A DNA stretch of 64,000 nt, taken from contig NZ_RCUW01000011.1 in the NCBI RefSeq assembly GCF_003667525.1, positions 32,327 to 96,326 on the forward strand. Reading direction: 5' to 3'. A program made the translations under genes and the position numbers. This document shows positions 1-7,892 of this stretch, piece after piece. The DNA is from Mycetocola_B reblochoni (GTDB lineage: Bacteria; Actinomycetota; Actinomycetes; Actinomycetales; Microbacteriaceae). The notes under the pieces were generated by a model, which did not search any database, was not told where the DNA came from, and saw nothing but the letters and a program-made list of their open reading frames with translations. Position 1 is the first letter of the stretch, and each line of letters opens with the position of its first letter.

Positions 1-845
1 AGCTCACCGATCGCGTCGATCGACACCGTCACGGTGGCTCCGTCGGTGAGGAACACCTGCGGGTCGCGTGAGTAGCCCGCACCGCCGGGGCTCCCCGTCG
101 AGATGAGCGTGCCCGGCAGCAGCGTCGTCGAGCGCGACAGCCGTGCGACGAGCGTGGCCACGCCGCGCACCATGAGATCGGTTCCCGCGTCCTGCATGAC
201 GTCCCCGTCGAGGACGGTCCGGATGCGCAGCGCCTGCGGGTCGGGGATCTCGTCGGCGGTGACGACGACCGGCCCGGTCGGGGTGAAGCCGTCGAAGGAC
301 TTGCAGCGCGACCACTGCGCCTCGGAGTACTGGATGTCCCTGGCCGTGATGTCGTTGACCACGGTGTAGCCGAAGACGTGGTCGAGCGCCTCGGCCTCGG
401 TCACGTCCTTCGCCGCCGTTCCGATGATGACGCCGAGCTCGGCCTCGTAGTCGACCTGCGAGGTCAGCGACGCCGGCCAGCTCGTCGTCGCGTCGTGCCC
501 GCTCAGCGAGTTCGGCCAGAGGGAGAACAGCGTGGGCGCGGCGTCGGTGGCGAGGTTCAGCTCGCTCGAGTGTGCCGTGTAGTTCAGCCCGACGGCGATC
601 ACCTGCGGGGGGCGGAGGACCGCCGAGGCCAGGCGTGCGCGATCCAGGGGGACGGCGGACGGCGAGTCCGCGTCGACGGGGGCCGCGGCGATGCGGGCGA
701 GCTCCGCCTCTCCCCGGTCGATGAGCTCGCCGAGCTGCGAGGGGGCGTCGTCGACGAGCGAGTCGAGCGGGTGGGCGCGTCCGTCGACGACGAGCGCGAG
801 CACGGGGACGTCGTTGTCTGATCCTGCGATGTGTGCGAATCTCAC
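1..845 (-). CDS. Fumarylacetoacetate hydrolase family protein (3' end cut by window edge)
   Basis: The reverse strand encodes 281 codons of an FAH-fold enzyme, open to the left edge, so the C-terminus is missing. Family members hydrolyse or isomerise acylpyruvates and homoprotocatechuate-type ring-cleavage products in the cytoplasm. The metal-site segment DYEAELGVIIG lies at about residues 133-143 and VNDITARD at 164-171. The start is a GTG at 843-845 with no Shine-Dalgarno (SD) sequence; a TAGCCT -10 sits six bases upstream, so the mRNA is probably leaderless. It is divergent from the prsW-like gene. The exact substrate cannot be read from the sequence. Confidence 0.88.
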   Translation of the reverse strand, partial: MRFAHIAGSDNDVPVLALVVDGRAHPLDSLVDDAPSQLGELIDRGEAELARIAAAPVDADSPSAVPLDRARLASAVLRPPQVIAVGLNYTAHSSELNLATDAAPTLFSLWPNSLSGHDATTSWPASLTSQVDYEAELGVIIGTAAKDVTEAEALDHVFGYTVVNDITARDIQYSEAQWSRCKSFDGFTPTGPVVVTADEIPDPQALRIRTVLDGDVMQDAGTDLMVRGVATLVARLSRSTTLLPGTLISTGSPGGAGYSRDPQVFLTDGATVTVSIDAIGE

Positions 846-851
846 GATCAC

Positions 852-857
852 AGGCTA
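852..857 (-). promoter_or_regulatory. -10 element for the FAH gene
   Basis: TAGCCT on the reverse strand ends six bases before the GTG start at 845, which fits transcription starting at or next to the start codon. Confidence 0.5.
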
Positions 858-915
858 GTCGAGTTCCCAGCCGGCCCGCAGACGGCACGCGTACGCAGAA
901 CACCGCCGGGGTGCG

Positions 916-921
916 TAATCT
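916..921 (+). promoter_or_regulatory. -10 element for the PrsW-family gene
   Basis: TAATCT followed by six bases and then ATG at 928; no SD sequence is present, so a leaderless transcript is predicted. Confidence 0.5.
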
Positions 922-927
922 AGTGAA

Positions 928-2145
928 ATGCAGACCCCCCGTTCCGGTGCCCGACCGGTTCAGCCCACCGACGGTCTGGCCCGGCGGCGCACGATGGACT
1001 CCGAGACCCCGACGTCGGAGTCGCGCCCGCAGGCCGTCTGGACGGAGCCGGTTCGTCCCGTGCTCTCGCGCACGATCATCATCTCCGTGGTGATCGGCGT
1101 CCTCGCGTTCCTCCTGCTCGCCGTCGTGCTCGCCCTGTTCGAGCGGTTGGGCGGCTCCCTGCTGGTCCCCGCCTTCCTCGCGGCGCTCGTGCCGCTGGCG
1201 GCGGTGCTGCTCGTGCTGGCGTGGGTCGACCGCTGGGAGCCGGAGCCGCGGAGGCTGCTCCTTCTCGGCTTCCTGTGGGGTGCGGGGGCGGCCGTCATCC
1301 TGGCGCTCCTCGTCGACGCGGGGCTCGTCGCCGTGGGCGTCGGCGCTCAGCGCGAGCTGGTGCTCTCCGTCGTTCAGGCGCCGCTGGTCGAGGAGTTCGC
1401 GAAGGGCCTCGGGCTCATGGTGATCTTCCTCGTCGCCAGGCGGCAGGTGGACGGCCCGCTCGACGGCCTCGTCTACGGAGCCGTCATCGCCTCCGGGTTC
1501 GCCTTCACCGAGAACATCATCTACTTCGCCGACGCTCTGGCCAGCAACGGTCCGGCAGGACTCGGCGCCACCTTCGTCGTCCGGGCGGTGATCTCCCCGT
1601 TCGCGCATGTGGTGTTCAGTGCCGTGCTCGGTCTGGCGTGGGGCGTGTCGATCCGTTCGACGACCGCGCGTCGTTGGTGGTGGCTCCTCGTCGGCTACGC
1701 GGGAGCCGTCGGTCTGCACGCGCTCTGGAACGGTGCGCTGTTCGCCGTCGCGACTCTTCCTCAGTACGTGCTCTACGTCACACTCGTTCAGATCCCGCTC
1801 TTCGCGTTCGCGATCTGGCTCGTCGTGCTCCTGCGGAGGGAAGAGGTGCAGATCACCCGCGAGCGACTGTCCGAGTATCAGCAGGCGGGCTGGTTCACGG
1901 CGGGGGAGGTGCACATGCTGGCCAGCTGGAGCGGTCGGCGTCAGGCCTCGGCGTGGGCGCGCACCCTGCCGGGGAACAAGCGTGCGGCGATGCAGCAGTT
2001 CACGACGGCGGCAGTCCGGCTGGCCTTCACCCGGCAGCGGATCCTCACCGGCACCCGTCAGACACTGCGCGAGCAGGACGTCGCCAGGGAGCGGGTCCTG
2101 CTCGGTCGCGTCGTCGACGCCAGGCAGGTGCTGCTGGGGCCCTGA
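928..2145 (+). CDS. prsW: PrsW family intramembrane metalloprotease
   Basis: A 405-residue polytopic membrane protein. PrsW-type proteases of the CPBP/Abi superfamily cut membrane substrates such as anti-sigma factors. After about 45 polar residues there are roughly eight hydrophobic segments. The family motifs are visible: LVEEFAKG with paired Glu at about 155-156, GFAFTENI at 190-197, a His in SPFAHVVFS, and HALWNG near the last membrane segments. A charged cytoplasmic tail of about 100 residues follows. The ATG at 928 is chosen because of the TAATCT -10 six bases upstream; an internal ATG at 994 is the alternative. The substrate is unknown. Confidence 0.85.
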   Translation: MQTPRSGARPVQPTDGLARRRTMDSETPTSESRPQAVWTEPVRPVLSRTIIISVVIGVLAFLLLAVVLALFERLGGSLLVPAFLAALVPLAAVLLVLAWVDRWEPEPRRLLLLGFLWGAGAAVILALLVDAGLVAVGVGAQRELVLSVVQAPLVEEFAKGLGLMVIFLVARRQVDGPLDGLVYGAVIASGFAFTENIIYFADALASNGPAGLGATFVVRAVISPFAHVVFSAVLGLAWGVSIRSTTARRWWWLLVGYAGAVGLHALWNGALFAVATLPQYVLYVTLVQIPLFAFAIWLVVLLRREEVQITRERLSEYQQAGWFTAGEVHMLASWSGRRQASAWARTLPGNKRAAMQQFTTAAVRLAFTRQRILTGTRQTLREQDVARERVLLGRVVDARQVLLGP

Positions 2146-2221
2146 GTCGGACGGCGCCCTCGGGCGACTCCCCGGTGGAACCGGTTTTGACCGGCGGCCC
2201 TCGACGGGATTGGATGGAGCC

Positions 2222-2596
2222 ATGACTGAGACCAACCGCACCCGTCCCGAGATCGACGCCCCCACCGGCCCCGCGCCGGAGACGCTCGAGGTCGTCGACC
2301 TGATCGTCGGCGACGGCGCGGAGGCGCAGGCCTCCTCCGTCGTGGACGTCCACTACCTCGGCGTCAGCCACGAGTCGGGCGAGGAGTTCGACTCGTCCTG
2401 GAGCAGGGGCGAGTCGATCCGCTTCCCGCTGTCGCGCCTCATCGCCGGCTGGCAGCAGGGGATCCCCGGCATGCGCGTCGGCGGTCGCCGCCAGCTGAGC
2501 GTGCCGCCGGAGCTCGCCTACGGCCCCGCCGGTTCCGGCCACCCGCTCGGCGGGCAGACCCTGATCTTCGTGATCGACCTGCTCGACGTCGCGTGA
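2222..2596 (+). CDS. FKBP-type peptidyl-prolyl cis-trans isomerase
   Basis: A 124-residue single-domain FKBP that catalyses isomerisation of Xaa-Pro bonds during folding. Family features include VDVHYLGV, the EFDSSW segment, FPLSRLIAGWQQGIPGM and the C-terminal PPELAYGPAGSGHPLGGQTLIFVIDLL. There is no signal peptide, so it should be cytoplasmic. The ATG at 2222 has a GGATGGAG-like SD a few bases upstream. The reading frame stays open much further upstream, but that part is antisense-like sequence inside prsW. The stop overlaps the GTG of apt by four bases, so the two are translationally coupled. Confidence 0.9.
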   Translation: MTETNRTRPEIDAPTGPAPETLEVVDLIVGDGAEAQASSVVDVHYLGVSHESGEEFDSSWSRGESIRFPLSRLIAGWQQGIPGMRVGGRRQLSVPPELAYGPAGSGHPLGGQTLIFVIDLLDVA

Positions 2597-3117
2597 GCGC
2601 TGCGTCCGACGCCGTCCACCGGCTGAGCGTCCACGTCAGGGACTTCCCGGCGCCGGGCATCCTGTTCCGGGACCTCACGCCGGTCTTCGAGGACGTCGAG
2701 GCGTTCCGTGCGGTGACGGACGAGCTGGCGTCGCCGTTCGAGGGCGCGTTCGATGCGGTCCTCGGGATCGAGTCGCGGGGCTTCCTGCTCGCTGCGGCGA
2801 TCGGCGTCCGCCGCGGTGTGCCGGTCCTCGTCGCCCGCAAGCGCGGCAAGCTCCCTCCGCCCGTGCTGAGCGAGGAGTACTCGCTCGAGTACGGTTCGGC
2901 CGTCCTGGAGATGGCCCCGCGGCGCCTGGACGAGTCGACGCGCGTCCTTGTCGTGGACGATGTGCTCGCCACGGGCGGCAGCGCTGCGGCCACCGCGCGT
3001 CTGGTGGCCAGGGCGGGGTATCGGCTCGCCGGCGTCTCGGTGATCGTCGAGCTGGGCGGGCTCGGTGGGCGGGACGCGCTCGGTGACATCCGCATGCACT
3101 CGACCCTGGTCGACTGA
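2593..3117 (+). CDS. apt: Adenine phosphoribosyltransferase
   Basis: A 174-residue enzyme converting adenine and PRPP to AMP in purine salvage. The start segment DFPAPGILFRDLTP (residues about 17-30) is typical of Apt, and the PRPP-binding motif VLVVDDVLATGGS is at 118-130. The GTG start overlaps the FKBP stop (GTGA). Its own TGA lies in the first unit of a 7-bp tandem repeat, so repeat slippage would not alter the protein. A long hairpin follows. Confidence 0.92.
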   Translation: MSAASDAVHRLSVHVRDFPAPGILFRDLTPVFEDVEAFRAVTDELASPFEGAFDAVLGIESRGFLLAAAIGVRRGVPVLVARKRGKLPPPVLSEEYSLEYGSAVLEMAPRRLDESTRVLVVDDVLATGGSAAATARLVARAGYRLAGVSVIVELGGLGGRDALGDIRMHSTLVD

Positions 3118-3152
3118 CGACTGACGACTGACGACTGACGACTGTCGACTGA
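3111..3152. repeat. 7-bp tandem repeat, six units, at the apt stop codon
   Basis: Six head-to-tail copies of CGACTGA (the fifth reads CGACTGT) begin in the last codons of apt and run into the 3' gap. The apt stop codon is in the first unit. Confidence 0.9.
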
Positions 3153-3200
3153 CGGCGTCCGACCCCGCCTCCGCGACGGACGGAGGGGTCGGACGCCGTC
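3151..3200 (+). terminator. Long hairpin after apt
   Basis: Perfect 16-bp inverted arms at 3151-3166 and 3185-3200 enclose an 18-base loop. There is no T tract, as is common in high-GC actinobacteria. It probably ends the prsW-FKBP-apt transcript. Confidence 0.6.
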
Positions 3201-3292
3201 GTCCGTCGGCGCACGGAACGGCGCGACACGCCTTCGCCGCCTCCGGGAATGCAGTCGGAGCCGGAGCCGTTGCCAGCGGGGGAGGATTTTTC

Positions 3293-4333
3293 ATGAAGCT
3301 GTCCGTTCTCGACCTCGTCCCCGTGTCCTCGGCACAGAGCAGCGCCGACGCCATCGCCGCCTCGACGGCCGTGCTGGTGGCTGCCGACCGTGCGGGGTTC
3401 ACCCGCTACTGGTTCGCGGAGCACCACAACATGCCCTCGGTGGCCTCGACCAGCCCCGCGGTGCTCGGAGCGGCCGCTATCGCCGCGACGGAGAAGATCA
3501 GGATCGGCTCGGGAGGCGTGATGCTCCCCAACCACGCTCCACTGGTCGTGGCGGAGCAGTTCGCGCTGCTCGAGGCCATGGCCCCCGGCCGCATCGATCT
3601 GGGGCTCGGTCGCGCGCCGGGCAGCGACCCCGTCGTGACCGCGGTGCTGACCGGTCAGGGCGCGGCGTCGGGCGCCGCGCGCTTCCCCGACCACGTCGCC
3701 GACATCCTTGCTCTGCTCGACGCGGAGGGGGCGAACGTGCGGCTGTCCTCCGACCGACCGTACGAGCTGCACTCCACGCCGCTGGCGACCGCCAGGCCCA
3801 CGGTGTGGCTGCTCGGGTCGAGCGATTACAGTGCCCGGCTCGCCGCGCAGCTTGGCCTGCCCTACGTGTTCGCGCACCACTTCTCCGCGACCGGTGCGGA
3901 CGCGGCGCTGCAGGCCTACCGCGGCGGCTTCACGCCGTCCGAGTACGCCGCCGAGCCGCGCAGCTTCATCACCGCCAACGTCGTCGTGGCCGACACGACC
4001 GAGGAGGCCGAGGCCCGTGCCGTGCCGCAGCTCCAGCAGATGGCACGGCTGCGGAGCAACGAGCGCCTCGGCCGGCTCCCGCTCGTCGAGGACGCCCTCG
4101 CCGCCTCGCTCACCGCGCTGCAGCAGGAGATGGTGGATCGGATGCGCGACGACTGGATCATCGGCGACGCCGCTTCGGTCGCCGACCAGCTGCGCGTCCG
4201 CGCCGAGTACTTCGGCGTCGACGAGGTCATGGTCTCGCTGGTCGCCGGCGACAGGCGCGGCGAGGACCCGCGGGCGGCTGCGGCACGCGTGCGCGGTGTG
4301 GAGCTGCTCTCCGAGCTGATCGACGCGGCCTGA
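3293..4333 (+). CDS. LLM class flavin-dependent oxidoreductase (MsnO8-like)
   Basis: A 346-residue bacterial luciferase-like (alpha/beta barrel) oxidoreductase that uses reduced FMN or F420. The N-terminus MKLSVLDLVPV, RYWFAEHHNMPSVASTSP at about 40-57, the IRIGSGGVMLPNH segment and LGLGRAPGSDP are typical of the MsnO8-like branch. The ATG has a GGAGG SD seven to eight bases upstream. It converges on a flavin reductase gene, which could supply reduced flavin; that pairing is inferred from position. The substrate is unknown. Confidence 0.88.
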   Translation: MKLSVLDLVPVSSAQSSADAIAASTAVLVAADRAGFTRYWFAEHHNMPSVASTSPAVLGAAAIAATEKIRIGSGGVMLPNHAPLVVAEQFALLEAMAPGRIDLGLGRAPGSDPVVTAVLTGQGAASGAARFPDHVADILALLDAEGANVRLSSDRPYELHSTPLATARPTVWLLGSSDYSARLAAQLGLPYVFAHHFSATGADAALQAYRGGFTPSEYAAEPRSFITANVVVADTTEEAEARAVPQLQQMARLRSNERLGRLPLVEDALAASLTALQQEMVDRMRDDWIIGDAASVADQLRVRAEYFGVDEVMVSLVAGDRRGEDPRAAAARVRGVELLSELIDAA

Positions 4334-4336
4334 GCA

Positions 4337-4352
4337 CGGGCCACCCGGCCCG
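4337..4352. terminator. Short hairpin between convergent genes
   Basis: CGGGCC, four bases, GGCCCG lies just after the stop of the LLM oxidoreductase, between two convergent genes. It is short and has no T tract. Confidence 0.3.
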
Positions 4353-4378
4353 GGGGAGGGGACTTGTCGCGGTGGGGC

Positions 4379-4981
4379 TCACTGCTCCGCGCGGAAGCTG
4401 ACGCCGACCTCCTCGCCCTGGGCGATGTAGTGGCGGAAGGTGTAGTACATGGGCCGCCAGGCGCGCAGGTCGATGTGGGATGTGCCCTGCTCGACGATGG
4501 CGGCGTGGGCGTGCGTTCGGAGGACGCGCACCTCGACCGCGACCGCCTCCCCGTCGACGCCGACCGGAGTCGTGCGGGTCACGGCGGCCTCCATCTGGAC
4601 GGGGCACTCGGCGATCCGCACCGGCCGGACGAGCTCGCTCGCCCGAGGCGTGAAGCCGCCGAGCGTCCACTTGTCCGGCTCGTGGCGGAACCGTGCCCTC
4701 TTGGCCGCCGGGACCTCGCGTGCCCCCGTCGTCGGCGCGATGCGCTCGACGGCGTCGACCTGCGACGCATCGGGGATGTTGATCACCAGCCGGTCGTGCA
4801 ACGCGAGATTGCGGGCCGCCTGTCCGTTGAGACCGAGCCCGAGCACGTAGCTGTCCCCGAGTGCCCAGCCAGAGGAGATCGGCGTGATGTTCGTCGCGCC
4901 GTCGGGCATGAGGGTGCTCAGCAGCAGGACCTGGCTGCCGAAGTAGAGGACGGACGGGGTGATCGTGATGGTCGGCTGCAT
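4379..4981 (-). CDS. Flavin reductase family protein
   Basis: A 200-residue flavin reductase-like, FMN-binding split-barrel protein. Such proteins reduce FMN or bind flavin for a partner oxygenase. Recognisable parts are the N-terminus PTITITPSVLYFG, TLMPDGATNITPISSGWALGD at about 25-45 and LHDRLVINIPDASQVDAVE. The ATG at 4979-4981 is preferred over the one twelve codons upstream, because the upstream one would run through the inverted repeat at 5004-5023. It is divergent from an ArsR-type regulator that probably controls it. Confidence 0.82.
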   Translation of the reverse strand: MQPTITITPSVLYFGSQVLLLSTLMPDGATNITPISSGWALGDSYVLGLGLNGQAARNLALHDRLVINIPDASQVDAVERIAPTTGAREVPAAKRARFRHEPDKWTLGGFTPRASELVRPVRIAECPVQMEAAVTRTTPVGVDGEAVAVEVRVLRTHAHAAIVEQGTSHIDLRAWRPMYYTFRHYIAQGEEVGVSFRAEQ

Positions 4982-5003
4982 GTGACCAGTGTCCGCGGCC
5001 GAG

Positions 5004-5023
5004 GCTTCGGCGATCACCGAAGC
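5004..5023. promoter_or_regulatory. Palindromic operator candidate between flavin reductase and ArsR genes
   Basis: GCTTCGG, six bases, CCGAAGC: eighteen of twenty positions are symmetric. It lies in the 64-base divergent gap just upstream of the regulator's -10, a natural site for a dimeric winged-helix autoregulator. Confidence 0.55.
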
Positions 5024-5033
5024 GTCGCCTGCT

Positions 5034-5039
5034 TAGACT
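5034..5039 (+). promoter_or_regulatory. -10 element for the ArsR-type regulator
   Basis: TAGACT, six bases, then ATG at 5046 with no SD; a leaderless transcript is predicted. Confidence 0.55.
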
Positions 5040-5045
5040 GCGGGC

Positions 5046-5717
5046 ATGGACGGGACGAGCACTCCGGAGCTGGCCGCGACGGCCGCATTGCTGGCCAACG
5101 AGACACGGGCGTCGATGCTGGTCGCGATGCTGGACGGCCGGGCCTGGACGCCGACGGAGCTGGCCCGCGGGCTCGCGGTGTCCCCGCCGACGGTCACCGA
5201 GCACCTGCATCGCCTCGTCGACGCGGGCCTCCTCGTCGAGAACCGGCAGGGCAGGCACCGTTACGTGCGGATCGCTGACCCTGCGGTGGCCGAGATGGTG
5301 GAGGCGCTCGCCGCGTTCTCCGCCGTCGTCCGCCCGGCCGAGCACTCGTGGAGTGCGCAGCGTGCTGACCGGGCCCTGAGGGAGGCCCGCAGCTGCTACC
5401 GCCATCTGGCCGGCCGCCTGGGGGTCGCGCTGTGCGACGGACTCCGGTCCGGCGGGCAGGTGGACGGGACGTGGGCGCTCACGGAGTCGGGCCGGACGTG
5501 GTTCGCCGGCATCGGCGTCGACCTTCCGGCGGAGTCGGGGCGCCCCCTGCTGCGGCCGTGCATGGACTGGACGGAGCGCCGCGAGCACCTGGCCGGTCCC
5601 GCGGCTGACGCGCTGCTGGCGACGTTGACCGCGCGCGGTTGGCTTCTGCTCGGCCCTGCTCGACGTGAACTCCGGCTGAGCGCCGAGGGGCGTGCCGGGC
5701 TGGCCGCCGTGCTCTGA
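5046..5717 (+). CDS. ArsR-family winged-helix transcriptional regulator
   Basis: A 223-residue protein. An N-terminal winged helix-turn-helix (about residues 8-80) contains ANETRASMLVAMLDGRAWTP, the recognition helix VSPPTVTEHLHRLVDAGLL and the wing RQGRHRYVRI. The C-terminal half (about 80-223) is longer than in simple ArsR sensors. No metal-binding cysteine cluster is evident, so the ligand is probably organic; that is inference. It is divergent from the flavin reductase gene and likely represses it and itself through the palindrome at 5004-5023. Confidence 0.85.
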   Translation: MDGTSTPELAATAALLANETRASMLVAMLDGRAWTPTELARGLAVSPPTVTEHLHRLVDAGLLVENRQGRHRYVRIADPAVAEMVEALAAFSAVVRPAEHSWSAQRADRALREARSCYRHLAGRLGVALCDGLRSGGQVDGTWALTESGRTWFAGIGVDLPAESGRPLLRPCMDWTERREHLAGPAADALLATLTARGWLLLGPARRELRLSAEGRAGLAAVL

Positions 5718-5787
5718 TCGCGCGCCTGGCCGGCGTCCAGGGACAGTTTTTTCGGCAGCGGGGTGGCGGCGGCGACGAGGAGGCATA

Positions 5788-5793
5788 GATAAT
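5788..5793 (+). promoter_or_regulatory. -10 element for the MFS transporter
   Basis: GATAAT, six bases, then ATG at 5800; an overlapping TAATGT is an alternative. No SD is present. Confidence 0.45.
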
Positions 5794-5799
5794 GTCTAA

Positions 5800-7239
5800 A
5801 TGACCTCAACTCATCAGGCGGGCGCCGCGGCCCGCAGCGAGCGCGTCGACAGGCTCGATGCTCTCCCGTTCACCCGCGAGCACCGTCGTGTGTTCCTCGG
5901 TTCAGGACTCGGCTGGGCGCTGGACGCCATGGACGTCGGGCTGATCTCGTTCGTCCTCGCGCAGCTGGCCGTCACCTGGAACGCCAGTCCCGCGGAGCTC
6001 AGCTGGATCGCCTCGGCCGGCTTCGTCGGCATGGCGCTCGGCGCGAGCCTCGGCGGGCTGCTCGCCGACCGCATCGGTCGACGCCAGGTGTTCGCCGTGA
6101 CGCTCCTGATCTTCGGTATCGCGACGGGCGCCTCGGCGCTCGCCTGGTCGGTCGGGGTGCTCATCGCGCTGCGCTTCGTCGTCGGCCTGGGGCTCGGCGC
6201 CGAGCTGCCCGTCGCCTCGACGCTGATGAGCGAGTTCGCACCGCCGCGCATCCGCGGCCGCGTGATCGTCCTGCTCGAGGCGTTCTGGGCGGTGGGCTGG
6301 CTCGCCGCCGCGATCATCGGCTACCTCGTCGTGCCCGTGGGGGACCACGGCTGGCGGTGGGCGTTCCTGATCGGCACGGTGCCGGCGCTGTACGCGGTCG
6401 TGGTCAGGTGGGGACTGCCGGAGTCGGTGCGCTTCCTGGAGTCGAAGGGGAGGCACGAGGAAGCGGAGCGCGTGGTCCGGCGGTTCGAGGCCTCCGCGTC
6501 GCCGTCCGGCGCCCGCGTCGTTGACGGAGCGGCGGCCCCGAGCGTTGCGGCGGCCCCGAGCGATGCGGCGGCGCCGAGCGATGCGGCGGCGCCGAATAGT
6601 GCAGCGGCGCCGAGCAGCCCCTCCCCGGTGACGGAATCCGCGGGCGGCCGCCTCGGCGCGCTTTTCGCCCCGCGCCTTCGGGTGCAGACCGCGGCACTGT
6701 GGCTGGTCTGGTTCTGCGTCAACTTCTCCTACTACGGCGCCTTCATCTGGCTGCCGACCATCATCGTCGCCGCGGGCTTCGACCTGGTGAAGTCGTTCGA
6801 GTACACGCTTATCATCACGCTCGCCCAGCTGCCGGGCTATGCGGCCTCGGCGTTCCTGGTCGAGAAGCTGGGCAGGGGGCGGACACTCGCGCTCTTCCTC
6901 GTGGGCTCGGCCGTCTCGGCGGTCTTCTTCGGGCAGGCGGGAGGCGAGTCGGAGATCCTCATCGCGGGGATGGCGCTGTCCTTCTTCAACCTCGGCGCCT
7001 GGGGTGCCCTGTACGCGGTCACCCCCGAGCTCTACCCGACACGGCTCAGGGGCACAGGGTCCGGCTGGGCCGCGGGCGTCGGCCGGATCGCGTCGATCAT
7101 CGCGCCCCTGCTGGTCCCGGTGCTGAGGGATGCCGGCGGGACCGCGCTGCTGTTCGTCGTGTTCGCCGTCGTGTTCGCCGTCGCGGCGGCGGCCGCGCTG
7201 CTGCTGCGAGACCAGCGCGGACTGGTGTTGGAGGAGTGA
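5800..7239 (+). CDS. MFS transporter (aromatic acid/sugar porter type)
   Basis: A 479-residue major facilitator with about twelve membrane segments. Family motifs are GLLADRIGRRQVF after TM2, LGLGAELPVASTLMSEF at about 128-145 and PESVRFLESKGRHEEAERV before the central loop, with TPELYPTRLRGTGSGWAAGVGRI in the second half. This resembles the aromatic acid:H+ and sugar porter families, so a small organic acid or sugar is a reasonable substrate guess. The central loop carries five Ala-Pro-rich hexapeptide repeats. The ATG is six bases after a -10-like hexamer. Confidence 0.85.
   Translation: MTSTHQAGAAARSERVDRLDALPFTREHRRVFLGSGLGWALDAMDVGLISFVLAQLAVTWNASPAELSWIASAGFVGMALGASLGGLLADRIGRRQVFAVTLLIFGIATGASALAWSVGVLIALRFVVGLGLGAELPVASTLMSEFAPPRIRGRVIVLLEAFWAVGWLAAAIIGYLVVPVGDHGWRWAFLIGTVPALYAVVVRWGLPESVRFLESKGRHEEAERVVRRFEASASPSGARVVDGAAAPSVAAAPSDAAAPSDAAAPNSAAAPSSPSPVTESAGGRLGALFAPRLRVQTAALWLVWFCVNFSYYGAFIWLPTIIVAAGFDLVKSFEYTLIITLAQLPGYAASAFLVEKLGRGRTLALFLVGSAVSAVFFGQAGGESEILIAGMALSFFNLGAWGALYAVTPELYPTRLRGTGSGWAAGVGRIASIIAPLLVPVLRDAGGTALLFVVFAVVFAVAAAAALLLRDQRGLVLEE
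6529..6618 (+). repeat. 18-bp tandem repeat, five units, inside the MFS gene
   Basis: Five in-frame, imperfect 18-bp units encode AAAPSV, AAAPSD, AAAPSD, AAAPNS and AAAPSS in the cytoplasmic loop between membrane segments six and seven. Unit gain or loss would keep the frame. Confidence 0.85.
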
Positions 7240-7249
7240 GCCGGTCTGC

Positions 7250-7255
7250 TAAGGT
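7250..7255 (+). promoter_or_regulatory. -10 element and leader for rpsO
   Basis: TAAGGT predicts a start of transcription near 7262 and a leader of about 80 bases with a small hairpin (GCCGT, loop, ACGGC at 7265-7277) ahead of the rpsO SD. S15 autoregulation through such leaders is known in other bacteria; here it is only a possibility. Confidence 0.4.
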
Positions 7256-7342
7256 TGTCCAGTTGCCGTAAAACGGCCGCGGATAAAGAGCGCCTCAGCA
7301 TTCGGCTGGCGGCACCGCGCAACGAACGAAAGGGGATCCTTT

Positions 7343-7612
7343 ATGGCTATCGACGCACAGGCCAAGAAGGCGATCATCGACGAGTACGCAACCCACCCCG
7401 GTGACACCGGATCCCCCGAGGTCCAGGTCGCGATCATGTCGGCCCGGATCAAGGACCTGACCGAGCACCTCAAGCAGCACAAGCACGACCACCACTCCCG
7501 TCGTGGCCTGCTCCTGCTGGTGGGTCAGCGTCGTCGTCTCCTGGGCTACCTCCAGGACATCGACATCAGCCGCTACCGCTCGCTGATCGAGCGCCTGGGG
7601 CTGCGCCGCTAG
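7343..7612 (+). CDS. rpsO: 30S ribosomal protein S15
   Basis: An 89-residue S15, the usual length, which binds the 16S rRNA central domain and helps start small-subunit assembly. Family signatures are ATHPGDTGSPEVQVAIMSARI at about 14-34 and the SRRGLLLLVGQRRRLLGYL helix at about 52-70. The ATG has an AAAGGGG SD about eight bases upstream. A hairpin terminator follows. In many bacteria pnp is directly downstream; here a permease gene lies between them. Confidence 0.97.
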   Translation: MAIDAQAKKAIIDEYATHPGDTGSPEVQVAIMSARIKDLTEHLKQHKHDHHSRRGLLLLVGQRRRLLGYLQDIDISRYRSLIERLGLRR

Positions 7613-7648
7613 GCGCACCCCGCTGCGGGTACACCCGCCGAGGCCCGA

Positions 7649-7680
7649 GGGGTCGTCATCCACGGATGGCGGCCCCTTCT
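7649..7680 (+). terminator. Terminator after rpsO
   Basis: GGGGTCGTCATCC pairs with GGATGGCGGCCCC across a two-base loop (one G-T pair and one mismatch) and is followed by TTCT. Confidence 0.7.
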
Positions 7681-7801
7681 CGTTGCGCCGCCGACCGAAC
7701 CGTGGGCCGCGCGACCGGTGCCTCACCCGCCCCGCCGTGTCGTGGCGGCCGTGGTGCGTCCGGCTCCGGACGGCCGCTGGTCGTGCGGGGCGCGCTGGCA
7801 C

Positions 7802-7807
7802 TAGTGT
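7802..7807 (+). promoter_or_regulatory. Possible -10 for the APC permease
   Basis: TAGTGT lies about 86 bases before the ATG at 7893. It is the only clear TANNNT between the rpsO terminator and the gene. Confidence 0.3.
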
Positions 7808-7892
7808 GGAGCAATCGTTGCGCGCGGAGCGCGGACACCGGCGTCCGCCGGACAGGGGATCGACCGCTTCGGCGGGTGGGGGAGGTAGCGCA

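Noticed and set aside
4..2265. 753-codon open frame on the reverse strand
   Set aside because: It spans prsW and the FAH gene in a different frame from the real FAH gene, and is rich in Arg/Gly/Pro; long antisense frames are expected at this GC content.
3111..3152. Possible CRISPR-like repeat
   Set aside because: The units are contiguous 7-mers with no spacers; it is a simple tandem repeat.
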